The notes beneath the pieces are model-generated. The model was given only the letters and a program-made list of their open reading frames with translations. It was not told the DNA's origin and made no database searches. From positions 2,620,501 to 2,684,500 of the forward strand of contig NZ_CP116304.1 of NCBI RefSeq assembly GCF_028010285.1: 64,000 nucleotides of DNA, read 5' to 3'. This DNA is from Pseudomonas sp. Q1-7. GTDB taxonomy: Bacteria; Pseudomonadota; Gammaproteobacteria; Pseudomonadales; Pseudomonadaceae. Positions 19,173 through 26,461 of this stretch are shown here, piece by piece; position 1 is the first letter of the stretch, and each line of letters starts with the position of its first letter. The translations under genes were made by a program, and so were the position numbers.

Positions 19173-19349
19173 GGTCTATGTGAGCTGGATGAAGTGAAAC
19201 GTTTTCTAGAGTTTATTAAATAGTATAAAAATGCAGTAGATGAAAATTGAATCTGGCGGCTTGAGCAAGAGTTGATATCAATATATGGGCCGTCGAGAAC
19301 CATGGATTCAGCTGTGGCTCGTTACAAGCACCTTCGTAACTTGCTATAG
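19173..19349 (+). pseudogene. Degraded reading frame of unknown origin
   Basis: Between the XAC2610-like gene and the next exported protein, one frame reads like protein but is broken by TAG and TGA codons. The readable pieces are LDEVKRFLEFIK, YKNAVDEN and IWRLEQELISIYGPSRT followed by MDSAVARYKHLRNLL. The composition is AT-rich like its neighbours. I do not recognise the family. It looks like another decayed cassette member, but chance cannot be excluded for such a short stretch. Confidence 0.3.
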
Positions 19350-19357
19350 AGGTTGAT

Positions 19358-20023
19358 GTGAAAAAAATAATATTTCTTGCATCGATAATGGTCGCTGGAA
19401 ACGCCTCGGCTGATGAGGAGTTAGTAGGTATAGGCGGAAGCTTGAAATTCGAAAGTGAGGTCGATGGGGCGTTTGAAAGTGTTTATTTTAAACCAGGGGC
19501 AGGAAGGAAAGTGGCACCATTCGATATTGGGCTATTGTTTTATTACTCTCCAGAAGCTCTGTCGCCTGACAAGGCTAAGTCTGTTCTGCAGTTCTCTGAG
19601 TCAGGGGTTTTGGAAGATGATTCGGGTAATGCAGTTGGAGATCGCTCCAATTACATGTGCGCATTTGTGAGAATGACGGATGGCTGTGTTGTTCAAGTGG
19701 CTGAGGGTGAAATTTGTGGAGGGCAGTGGAATTCTTCAAGTGGCTGGGAAGCTTCTACTTACTCGAACGAAAAGATTATTTTTGAAGGCGGTCCCAGTGT
19801 GGCAGATCTATACAAAAAATACTCATCTAAAAGGAAAGTTCAATTAGCTGGGGGTAAGTCATTGGTTTCTTCGTATTTGCAGGAGGGGACTTCTATCGAG
19901 AATGTTTTCTCTTGTGATCCCCTTGATTCTAGCAATAAAGATGTCTATTTGAAATTGCTTGATGCTCTGCAAGAGGGTGGCGATTTGGAAAGCGCAACTA
20001 AAGTTAAGAGTCTTTTGAATTAG
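19358..20023 (+). CDS. Exported protein of unknown function, candidate orphan immunity protein
   Basis: A 221-residue protein with a clear signal peptide (MKKIIFLASIMVAGNASA) and four or more Cys in the mature part, suggesting disulphides in the periplasm. No family is recognised. Its 3' end (coding KLLDALQEGGDLESATKVK) and the following spacer recur, diverged, at 21,497-21,614 just before the intact PAAR gene. An ancestor of this gene was therefore once duplicated next to a PAAR gene. Size, export and location in the effector island make an immunity role the best guess. No intact cognate effector is adjacent. Confidence 0.55.
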   Translation: MKKIIFLASIMVAGNASADEELVGIGGSLKFESEVDGAFESVYFKPGAGRKVAPFDIGLLFYYSPEALSPDKAKSVLQFSESGVLEDDSGNAVGDRSNYMCAFVRMTDGCVVQVAEGEICGGQWNSSSGWEASTYSNEKIIFEGGPSVADLYKKYSSKRKVQLAGGKSLVSSYLQEGTSIENVFSCDPLDSSNKDVYLKLLDALQEGGDLESATKVKSLLN

Positions 20024-20143
20024 TTGGGTGTTTTGAGTTCTGTGAAATATTTTAAAAGGGATGCTCTCGCAGGAGGAATTATTCGAGTTGGTGGCGAAGT
20101 CACAGAGAGGTTGATACAGGCTCCAGGCGGAGGACTGGTTTAA
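19952..20143 (+). repeat. Duplicated junction, copy A: 3' end of exported gene plus PAAR 5' remnant
   Basis: The last 72 bp of the gene at 19358, a short spacer, and a decayed PAAR start (20075-20143, coding GIIRVGGEVT before going out of register and stopping) form a unit. The same order of parts, diverged in sequence, is found at 21,497-21,640, where the PAAR gene is intact. The remnant has no start codon in frame and lacks all PAAR core residues. It marks a recombination point between PAAR genes and immunity cassettes. Confidence 0.6.
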
Positions 20144-20178
20144 CTAGCATGGAGAATATAATACAAAAGTTCCCATGA

Positions 20179-20391
20179 ATAACATGGCGGAGAATTACTG
20201 AGGATCCGGATCTGGTTTGTGATGTTCGTGTTGCAGTAAGAATTATGATGCTCGGAATTAGGGATGGTGGCTCTAGAGGTGGGTGCAATCTTGAACGGTA
20301 TCTCGGGAATGGAAATTCAGATGACCATCGTGCAAGGCTAATAATAAATGGATGCATAGATGGAGATCCTGATAAAACGTCTGAGTTTTAA
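20179..20391 (+). pseudogene. Remnant of a second lysozyme-like effector (C-terminal end only)
   Basis: An open stretch without a start codon. It contains ITEDPDLVCDVRVAVRIM, MLGIRDGG, CNLERYLGNGNSDDHRARLI and IINGCIDGDPDK. The spacing of these pieces (NPDLV, then a GM/GI-x-DG turn, a YxG and ARxIING-D end) resembles the C-terminal part of phage-type and COG3179-type lysozyme/chitinase domains found in T6SS effectors. The rest of the domain, including its catalytic Glu, is absent. It lies just upstream of an intact exported protein gene, the usual effector-immunity order, so it is probably the stump of a replaced effector. The family assignment is by eye and moderate. Confidence 0.45.
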
Positions 20392-20422
20392 TATTTTGCA
20401 AGGCTGTCCGAGGAAATATTGC

Positions 20423-21334
20423 ATGAAGTTGAATTGTTTCTGTGGTTTTCTGATTGCGTTATTTTCTCTGCCAGTATTTGCAGGTGCAGCTTTGTGCCCC
20501 AATGGGAGAAATAGTGAGTGCGAAGTTCATTTAGAGGTTGAGGGCGAAAAAATATTCATCACCTCAGAGAGATACGGAAGAATCTTTGATCGCCCAGAGG
20601 AAATATCCGTTTCTGAGGGCTTTTCACTATACAGACTTGGGAGGAGGTATGCAGTGTTGAGGGAGGGCTTCAATAGTGGTAAGGACAAGACGATAGTCAC
20701 ATTTGATACGGATTTTGGTCATTTGACATATATGTACCTTTCCAGTGAGATTGATTTTGTTCACAACAAAAAATACTGGACAGGCTTCTACTGTAGTTCA
20801 GAAGGAAACGTGCTGCCAGGTAAAGAGAAACGTCCCTTGGAGTTGTTTTATGAGTCGGCATGCAAAAATAAATTGAAGGCTGGTTCGTCTGCTTATGAGT
20901 ATGTTGATAAAGACATTTTCTTCTTTATTCCCTCGGTAAGCGAAAATGCGGTTAAAAGTATGAAGCTGGTGGCGTTGGGCGCAGATGGGGGTGATGGTGT
21001 AAATATTTTGGACTTTGGGTGCGTTGAGGGTTGCCCGAAACTAAATGATGGTTTGGATTTTACAGGAAGGATCAATGGCGAAAAAATAAAGATGAGCCTT
21101 GATTTTAATGAGGGTGGGGTTGTTGGGTATTATTATTATGATAAGTATAAGAAAAATATAGATCTCAATGGGGTTGTGATAGGGCGGCGCATTACTTTGC
21201 TTGCTGTAGACAAAAGTGGGCGGGTTATTGAAAAGTTTGGTGGGGAAATCAAAGATGGATTATTTAGTGGGCTCTGGGAAGGTCCGGCTTATGGGAAGAA
21301 GGTGGAGTTTGAGTTGTATTTATCGGTCATGTGA
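20423..21334 (+). CDS. Exported protein with C-terminal beta-domain, candidate orphan immunity protein
   Basis: A 303-residue exported protein. The start at 20423 gives a clean signal peptide (LIALFSLPVFAGA) and has a GAGGAA ribosome binding site; the frame extends upstream without one. The mature part has six or more Cys in its first half. It ends in a domain with YYYYDKYKKNIDLNGVVIGR, then ITLLAVDKSGRVIEKFGG and GLFSGLWEG, a pattern seen in many bacterial periplasmic proteins of calycin or lysozyme-inhibitor-like fold. It follows the stump of a lysozyme-like effector by 31 bp. This is the order expected for its immunity partner, now an orphan. The function is inferred. Confidence 0.5.
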   Translation: MKLNCFCGFLIALFSLPVFAGAALCPNGRNSECEVHLEVEGEKIFITSERYGRIFDRPEEISVSEGFSLYRLGRRYAVLREGFNSGKDKTIVTFDTDFGHLTYMYLSSEIDFVHNKKYWTGFYCSSEGNVLPGKEKRPLELFYESACKNKLKAGSSAYEYVDKDIFFFIPSVSENAVKSMKLVALGADGGDGVNILDFGCVEGCPKLNDGLDFTGRINGEKIKMSLDFNEGGVVGYYYYDKYKKNIDLNGVVIGRRITLLAVDKSGRVIEKFGGEIKDGLFSGLWEGPAYGKKVEFELYLSVM

Positions 21335-21414
21335 GCTCATGTAAGTGATCGTCGAGGAACCAGTTGTTGACTGCAAGATCAGATTGATAATGAGTAATTG
21401 GGGCGGATTCTGAA

Positions 21415-21489
21415 GTGAAAGGAATAATTCGAGTTGTTGACAAAAAGACTGGCGGCGGCATGGTTACTTCGGGATCTGTGGTGCAGTAG
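21415..21489 (+). pseudogene. Truncated second copy of the PAAR gene start
   Basis: GTG at 21415 opens a 24-codon frame reading KGIIRVVDKKTGGGMVTSGS. This matches residues 2-21 of the intact PAAR protein (KGIIRVGDKTTGGGTVISGS) and ends at TAG 21487-21489. Most bases match the intact gene 200 bp downstream. It cannot encode a functional PAAR tip. It is the third copy of the PAAR 5' end within 1.6 kb. Confidence 0.75.
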
Positions 21490-21496
21490 GTTTTTT

Positions 21497-21614
21497 AAAT
21501 TGCTCGACATTTTGCAAGTAGGCGGGGATATGGATGGCGCTGCTAAAGTTAAGAATTCATTTGTCTGATTCGGTTTTTTAAATTTCACGAAGTATTTCAA
21601 GGAGATTTGTGTAA
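21497..21614 (+). repeat. Duplicated junction, copy B: 3' remnant of the 19358-type gene before PAAR
   Basis: The stretch at 21,497-21,568 encodes KLLDILQVGGDMDGAAKVK and a stop. It is a diverged copy of the end of the protein encoded at 19358-20023 (KLLDALQEGGDLESATKVK). The rest of that duplicate gene is gone. The spacer that follows leads into the intact PAAR gene, with an AAGGAG ribosome binding site at 21,599-21,604. Confidence 0.65.
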
Positions 21615-21878
21615 ATGAAAGGAATCATTCGAGTTGGTGACAAAACCACTGGTGGCGGCACGGTTATTTCGGGCTCTGCTGTCATGAAGTTCCACGGAAT
21701 TGGCGTGGCGCGGGTTGGCGATACCGTCAGTTGTCCGATTCCTGGCCATGGTCCGACGGTTGTCGCCGAGGGACATCCGGTATTCAAGGACCACGGCGTG
21801 CCAGTTGCCTTTCATGGCCATCGCTGTGCCTGCGGTTGTGTGCTTCTGACCTCGCTGCCTGAAGCGACGGCGAGCTGA
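21615..21878 (+). CDS. PAAR-domain spike tip protein
   Basis: An 87-residue PAAR protein that sharpens the VgrG spike and can tether effectors. The repeats are clear: VGDKTTGGGTV, VARVGDTVSCPIPGHGPTVV, then HGVPVAFHGHRCACGC, with the His/Cys residues that bind the single zinc at the tip (His in PGHG and FHGH, and Cys in CACGC). The GC content rises to the local norm within its first 15 codons, so the AT-rich island ends here. The downstream gene starts 2 bp after its stop. Confidence 0.95.
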   Translation: MKGIIRVGDKTTGGGTVISGSAVMKFHGIGVARVGDTVSCPIPGHGPTVVAEGHPVFKDHGVPVAFHGHRCACGCVLLTSLPEATAS

Positions 21879-21880
21879 GC

Positions 21881-23104
21881 ATGCCGGTCAGGTTGGATAA
21901 GGTTCCCGTGGCCTTGGATGAGCCGTCGGCGCCTCGTGTCTGGCTGTGGGGGCTGTCGTTGCCGGCGCTCATGGCGTTGGGGGTAGCGCTGGCGCTTTGG
22001 TTGGGACCGGATGCGCTGGCGCAGTACTCGCTGCATTTTTGGTGGCTGGCGCTAGGGGCTCCCGTGCTCATCTGGTGTGGCGCGGTTTTTTGGCGTGGGC
22101 TGGTTTATCTCGGCCAACTGAGTGTCGTGGAAGGCTGGAACGAGGTGCGTGAAGCGGACCTGACGCAGCGGATGCGCCGAGGCCGGCGTTCACAGCAAGT
22201 ATTGGCTGTCAGCTTGCAGACGGCCCTGCGCGCTCCGGAAACGGACGGTCAGGCGCAGCGGACTGCCTTGCTGGTGAAGAATGGCGGGGCCTTGCGTACG
22301 CAAGCGGGCTGGTGTGGCCAGCAGCGACGCCACAGCCGTTTGCCCTGGCTGGAGCATGAGAATGAGCACCAGTTGTTGCAGCGTGTGCTGTCGACCCTGT
22401 TGCGGGAGTTGGCAGATACGCTTGCTGCCTTTCCCCCTGATAGGCCCGTGTCGCTGTTGCTGGAAATGAACAGTGGGCTGTCGAGCCGGGTTACTGGTCA
22501 GCTGTGGCAGGAAGCCTTGAAGCAGTCGGGGATCCGTCAGGCAATGACGCGGATCGAAGGCTGTGGCCTGGCGGCCATCGATCACTGGCTGGACCAGTGT
22601 ATTCGGGATCAGGCGCTTCTGTTGGTGGTGGCGATTCAGGTCGCACCGCCGACGATTGAGGGCTCTGCCGAGGCCGCCGTAGGGCTGCTGTTCGGTAATC
22701 GCCTGACGCAGGATGTCTTGGCGCCCAGAGCCTACCTGCACCGCCCGGAACGGGCGCGCGAGCCGACTCCGACGGGCGCGCTAAAGGCCGCTTTCCAGGC
22801 CTTGGACTGGGTGCCGTTGCCGGGCACCTCGATCGGACGAGTCTGGATCACGGGAGCCGATGCGACGCATGGCGCTGTGATTACGACCGTGATGGAGAAG
22901 GCTTCGTTACCTGCACAGGCTTCCCATGACTTGGGTGCACTCCTGGGTAATCCCGGCAACGCCGCTCCTTGGGTCGCCATTGCTGCGGCGGTGGAGGCGA
23001 CGGCGGGCGAAGCGGTGCCGCATTTCATTTTCAGTGTTGATCGTGAAGAAGACGCGAGTTTGTGGTGTTCGGTCGTGATGCCGGCCGAGGTACCTGGGGA
23101 GTAG
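21881..23104 (+). CDS. T6SS-associated membrane protein of unknown function
   Basis: A 407-residue protein lying between the PAAR gene and tssM, in tight spacing with both (2 bp and 9 bp). It has two N-terminal transmembrane helices (about residues 22-44 and 49-72) and a large soluble domain of about 330 residues. The C-terminal part, with VWITGADATHG, HDLGALLGNPGNAAPW and HFIFSVDREEDASLW, faintly resembles the thiolase/ketosynthase-like fold, without the catalytic Cys in an obvious place. Its position argues for a role in the membrane complex or in spike loading. I cannot name it. Confidence 0.7.
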   Translation: MPVRLDKVPVALDEPSAPRVWLWGLSLPALMALGVALALWLGPDALAQYSLHFWWLALGAPVLIWCGAVFWRGLVYLGQLSVVEGWNEVREADLTQRMRRGRRSQQVLAVSLQTALRAPETDGQAQRTALLVKNGGALRTQAGWCGQQRRHSRLPWLEHENEHQLLQRVLSTLLRELADTLAAFPPDRPVSLLLEMNSGLSSRVTGQLWQEALKQSGIRQAMTRIEGCGLAAIDHWLDQCIRDQALLLVVAIQVAPPTIEGSAEAAVGLLFGNRLTQDVLAPRAYLHRPERAREPTPTGALKAAFQALDWVPLPGTSIGRVWITGADATHGAVITTVMEKASLPAQASHDLGALLGNPGNAAPWVAIAAAVEATAGEAVPHFIFSVDREEDASLWCSVVMPAEVPGE

Positions 23105-23113
23105 GGAAATCCG

Positions 23114-26100
23114 ATGCGCACTGTAACTATCTGGGGACTGATCGGCCTGGTGGCCGTGGTTGGTGGGGGGATCTGTCTGCTGCTGTGGTGGTGGCCGGAT
23201 CTTTGGGGTGTTAGCCCGGGAAGCGATCGGCAGGAGATCGCCTTGTGGTTGGCGTCGGGACTCTCGCTGTCGTTGGTGGCCCTGCTGGTGGCGTATTGGC
23301 AGATGGGGCGCAAGATCGGGCAATCGGGTTACCGGGAGCAGTTGGGCGACGATAGACCGGCCAAGCCTGCCCTGGCCTCGGATGGCACGAGCAATCAGAC
23401 GGTCGCGGCTGAACTGCGCCAGCACCTGCGCGACACCTACGGCCTCTTCTGGCGCCGCCAAGTGCGCCTGCTGCTGGTGCTCGGCGAGCCCGACGAGATC
23501 AAGGCCATCGCCCCGGCCCTGGCCGAGCGGCAGTGGCTGGAGGGCGAGGGCGCCGTCCTGCTCTGGGGCGGCAGCGTGCAAGAGCGCTCGCACGAGGCGT
23601 TGCTGGAGCAGTGGCGCCAGCTGTGCCCACGCCGTCCGCTGGACGGCATCGTCTGGGCGCTGAATGCCCAGCAGGGCGCCGACCCCGAGCACCTGGGCCA
23701 CGGTGTGCGCTGGCTGCAGCAGCTCACGCGGACGCTGCGCTGGCAGGCTCCGGTGCACCTCTGGGAGGTGCGCGGCAGCGCCTGGGCGCAGGCCGCGCGG
23801 CCGGTCGCGGCGGTGGGCTGCCGGCTGGCGCCGCGCGCCGGCGTGGCGCAGCTGCACGACAGCCTGGCCGGTCTGGTTCGGCCGTTGCGCGCCGCCGGCC
23901 TGGAGCAGATGCGGGGCGACAACCGCCACGACTTCCTGCTGCGCCTGGCCCGCGACCTGCAAGCCGAAGGCCTCGCGCGCTGGACCCAGGCCCTGGCGCC
24001 GCTGCTGTCGGCGCGAGACCTGGCGCTGCGCGGGCTGTGGTTCAGCCTGCCGCTGCCGGCGCCCAGTGGGCGCGGCGACACCCACGCCTGGCGGGCGGAC
24101 CCGGCCTGGCGTGGCGTGCTGGACGCCGCCCTCGGCGGCCGGCCCCGTGGCTGGACGCCGGCGCGCGCCAGCACGGCGCTGCTGCTCGCGCTGATGGCCC
24201 TGTGGGGGCTCGGCCTGCTGCTGTCCTTCGCCAACAACCGCGCGCAGATCGCCGAACTGCAGGCCGCCCTGGCAACCCTCGACCAGCCGCGTGAGGGCGA
24301 CGCGCAATGGCGCGCCCTCCACGAACTGGCCCGCGAGCTGGACCGCCTCGACTACCGCGCCGCGCGCGGCGTGCCCTGGTACCAGCGCTTCGGCCTGAGC
24401 CAGAACGACCGCCTGCTGGAGGCCCTCTGGCCGCGCTTCGTCGGCGCCGGCCAGCGGCTGCTGCGCGACCCGGCGGCGGCCCGCCTGGAAGCCGAACTGG
24501 CCGCGCTGATCCGCCTGCCGCCGGGCAGCCCGGAGCGCGCCGCCCGTGCGGGCGCGGGCTACGACCAGCTCAAGGCCTACCTGATGCTGGCCCGCCCGGA
24601 AAAGACCGACGCGGCCTTCCTCGCCCGTGCCCTTGGCGCTGCCGAACCGGCGGGCGTCAGCGCCGGCGTCTGGCAGGGCTTCGCGCCCGACCTCTGGCGT
24701 TTCTACGCCGAACACCTGGCGGCGCACCCGGAGTGGCGCATCCAGGCCGATCCGGTCCTGGTCGCCCAGGCGCGCCGGCTGCTGCTCGGCCAGCTCGGCC
24801 AGCGCAACGGCGAAAGCGCCCTCTACCGGCGCGTGCTCGACGCGGCGGCCAACCAGTACCCACCCGTGGGCCTGCGCCAGCTGGTCGGCGACACCGATGC
24901 CGAGGCGCTGTTCAGCAGCGCCGCCGAGGTGCCCGGGGTGTTCACCCGCCAGGCCTGGGACGGCCAGGTGCGCCAGGCCATCGACGCCATCGCCGCCGCG
25001 CGCCGCGAAGACATCGACTGGGTGCTCAGCGACGACCCGGCCCAGGTCGACGCCGAGCTGAGCCCCGAGGTGCTGCGCGAGCGCCTCACCGCGCGCTACT
25101 TCCAGGACTACGCCCGCGCCTGGCTCGACCTGCTCAACAGCCTGCGCTGGCGCCCGGCCGCCAGCCTCGCCGACGCCATCGACCAGCTCACCCTGATGAC
25201 CGACGTGCGCCAGTCGCCGCTGCTCGCCCTGCTCAACAGCCTGGCCTACCAGGGCCGGGCCGGCACGCGCGGCCAGGCCCTGGGCGAGGCCCTGATGCAG
25301 TCCGCGCAACAGCTCATCGGCACCGACAAGTCCCCGGTCATCGAGCCGCAGGCGCCGATCCCGGCAGGCCCGCTGGCGGACAGCTTCGGCCCGCTGCTGG
25401 CCCTGCTCGGCCAGGGCGCCGACGCCAGCGGCAACGACGGCCGCCTGAGCCTGCAGGCCTTCCTCACCCGCGTCACCCGCGTGCGCCTGAAGCTCCAGCA
25501 GGTGAGCAACGCCGCCGACCCGCAGGCCATGACCCAGGCCCTGGCGCAGACCGTGTTCCAGGGCAAGAGCGTCGACCTCAGCGACACCCGCGCCTACGGC
25601 AGCCTGCTCGCCGCCAGCCTCGGCGCGGAGTGGGGCGGCTTCGGCCAGGCGCTGTTCGTCCAGCCGCTGGAACAGGCCTGGCAGCGCGTGCTGCACCCCA
25701 CCGCGGCCGGGCTCAACCGCCACTGGCAGCGCGCCATCGTCGACCCCTGGGACAGCGCCTTCGTCGGGCGCTACCCCTTTGCCGCCACCGGCAGCGACGC
25801 CTCGCTGCCCATGCTCGGGCAGATGATCCGCGCCGACAGCGGGCGCATCGACCAGTTCCTGGCGCAACAACTGGGTGGCGTGCTGCGCAAGGAAGGCAAT
25901 CGCTGGGTGGCCGATCCCGGCCACAGCCAGGGGCTGCGCTTCAACCCCGAGTTCCTGCGGGCGGTCAACCGGCTCGGCGAACTGGCCGACGTGCTCTTCA
26001 CCGACGGCGGCCTCGGGCTGGAGTTCGAGCTGCAGGCCAAACCGGTGCGCGACGTGGTGCAGACCACCCTGATCCTCGATGGCGCCCGCCTGGAGTACTT

Positions 26101-26461
26101 CAACCAGCGGGAACGCTGGCAACGCTTCGGCTGGCCCGGCGTCCACGCCCACCCCGGCGCCAGCCTGACCTGGACCAGCGTGCGCACCGGCGAGCGGCTG
26201 TTTGGCGACTACCCCGGCACCTGGGGGCTGATCCGCCTGCTGGAGCAGGCCCAGGCCACCCCGCTGGACGACAACGGCAGCCGCTACCGCCTGGTGCTCG
26301 CGGCGCCCGATGGCCTGGGCCTGACCTGGTACCTGCGCACCGAACTGGGCGCCGGCCCGCTGGCGCTGCTGCAACTGCGCGGCTTCAAGCTGCCGGCGCA
26401 GATCTTCCTCGACGAGCGCACGGCGCCGCTCGCCCTGACCCGGACCGGAGCATTGCCATGA
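23114..26461 (+). CDS. tssM: TssM, T6SS membrane complex protein (IcmF/VasK family) lacking a P-loop
   Basis: A 1115-residue IcmF-family protein forming, with TssJ and TssL, the trans-envelope channel. Two N-terminal helices (about 5-27 and 40-60) and a third at about 353-373 frame the cytoplasmic domain. The long periplasmic part has GVPWYQRFGLSQNDRLLEAL, then the C-terminal WPGVHAHPGASLTW and LRTELGAGPLALLQLRGFKL. Where most TssM proteins have a Walker A motif, this one reads VLGEPDEIKAIAPALAE, so nucleotide binding is unlikely. The first 280 bp share the moderate GC of the upstream gene, then GC rises sharply and stays high to the end, suggesting a recombination breakpoint near 23,390. The stop overlaps the tssA start. 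Confidence 0.94.
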   Translation: MRTVTIWGLIGLVAVVGGGICLLLWWWPDLWGVSPGSDRQEIALWLASGLSLSLVALLVAYWQMGRKIGQSGYREQLGDDRPAKPALASDGTSNQTVAAELRQHLRDTYGLFWRRQVRLLLVLGEPDEIKAIAPALAERQWLEGEGAVLLWGGSVQERSHEALLEQWRQLCPRRPLDGIVWALNAQQGADPEHLGHGVRWLQQLTRTLRWQAPVHLWEVRGSAWAQAARPVAAVGCRLAPRAGVAQLHDSLAGLVRPLRAAGLEQMRGDNRHDFLLRLARDLQAEGLARWTQALAPLLSARDLALRGLWFSLPLPAPSGRGDTHAWRADPAWRGVLDAALGGRPRGWTPARASTALLLALMALWGLGLLLSFANNRAQIAELQAALATLDQPREGDAQWRALHELARELDRLDYRAARGVPWYQRFGLSQNDRLLEALWPRFVGAGQRLLRDPAAARLEAELAALIRLPPGSPERAARAGAGYDQLKAYLMLARPEKTDAAFLARALGAAEPAGVSAGVWQGFAPDLWRFYAEHLAAHPEWRIQADPVLVAQARRLLLGQLGQRNGESALYRRVLDAAANQYPPVGLRQLVGDTDAEALFSSAAEVPGVFTRQAWDGQVRQAIDAIAAARREDIDWVLSDDPAQVDAELSPEVLRERLTARYFQDYARAWLDLLNSLRWRPAASLADAIDQLTLMTDVRQSPLLALLNSLAYQGRAGTRGQALGEALMQSAQQLIGTDKSPVIEPQAPIPAGPLADSFGPLLALLGQGADASGNDGRLSLQAFLTRVTRVRLKLQQVSNAADPQAMTQALAQTVFQGKSVDLSDTRAYGSLLAASLGAEWGGFGQALFVQPLEQAWQRVLHPTAAGLNRHWQRAIVDPWDSAFVGRYPFAATGSDASLPMLGQMIRADSGRIDQFLAQQLGGVLRKEGNRWVADPGHSQGLRFNPEFLRAVNRLGELADVLFTDGGLGLEFELQAKPVRDVVQTTLILDGARLEYFNQRERWQRFGWPGVHAHPGASLTWTSVRTGERLFGDYPGTWGLIRLLEQAQATPLDDNGSRYRLVLAAPDGLGLTWYLRTELGAGPLALLQLRGFKLPAQIFLDERTAPLALTRTGALP

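Noticed and set aside
24307-26457. Forward open frame inside tssM joined to the tssA frame
   Set aside because: The tssA frame stays open upstream because of GC bias. The translated text is Arg/Pro/Ala-rich without domains, and tssA starts at the ATG overlapping the tssM stop.
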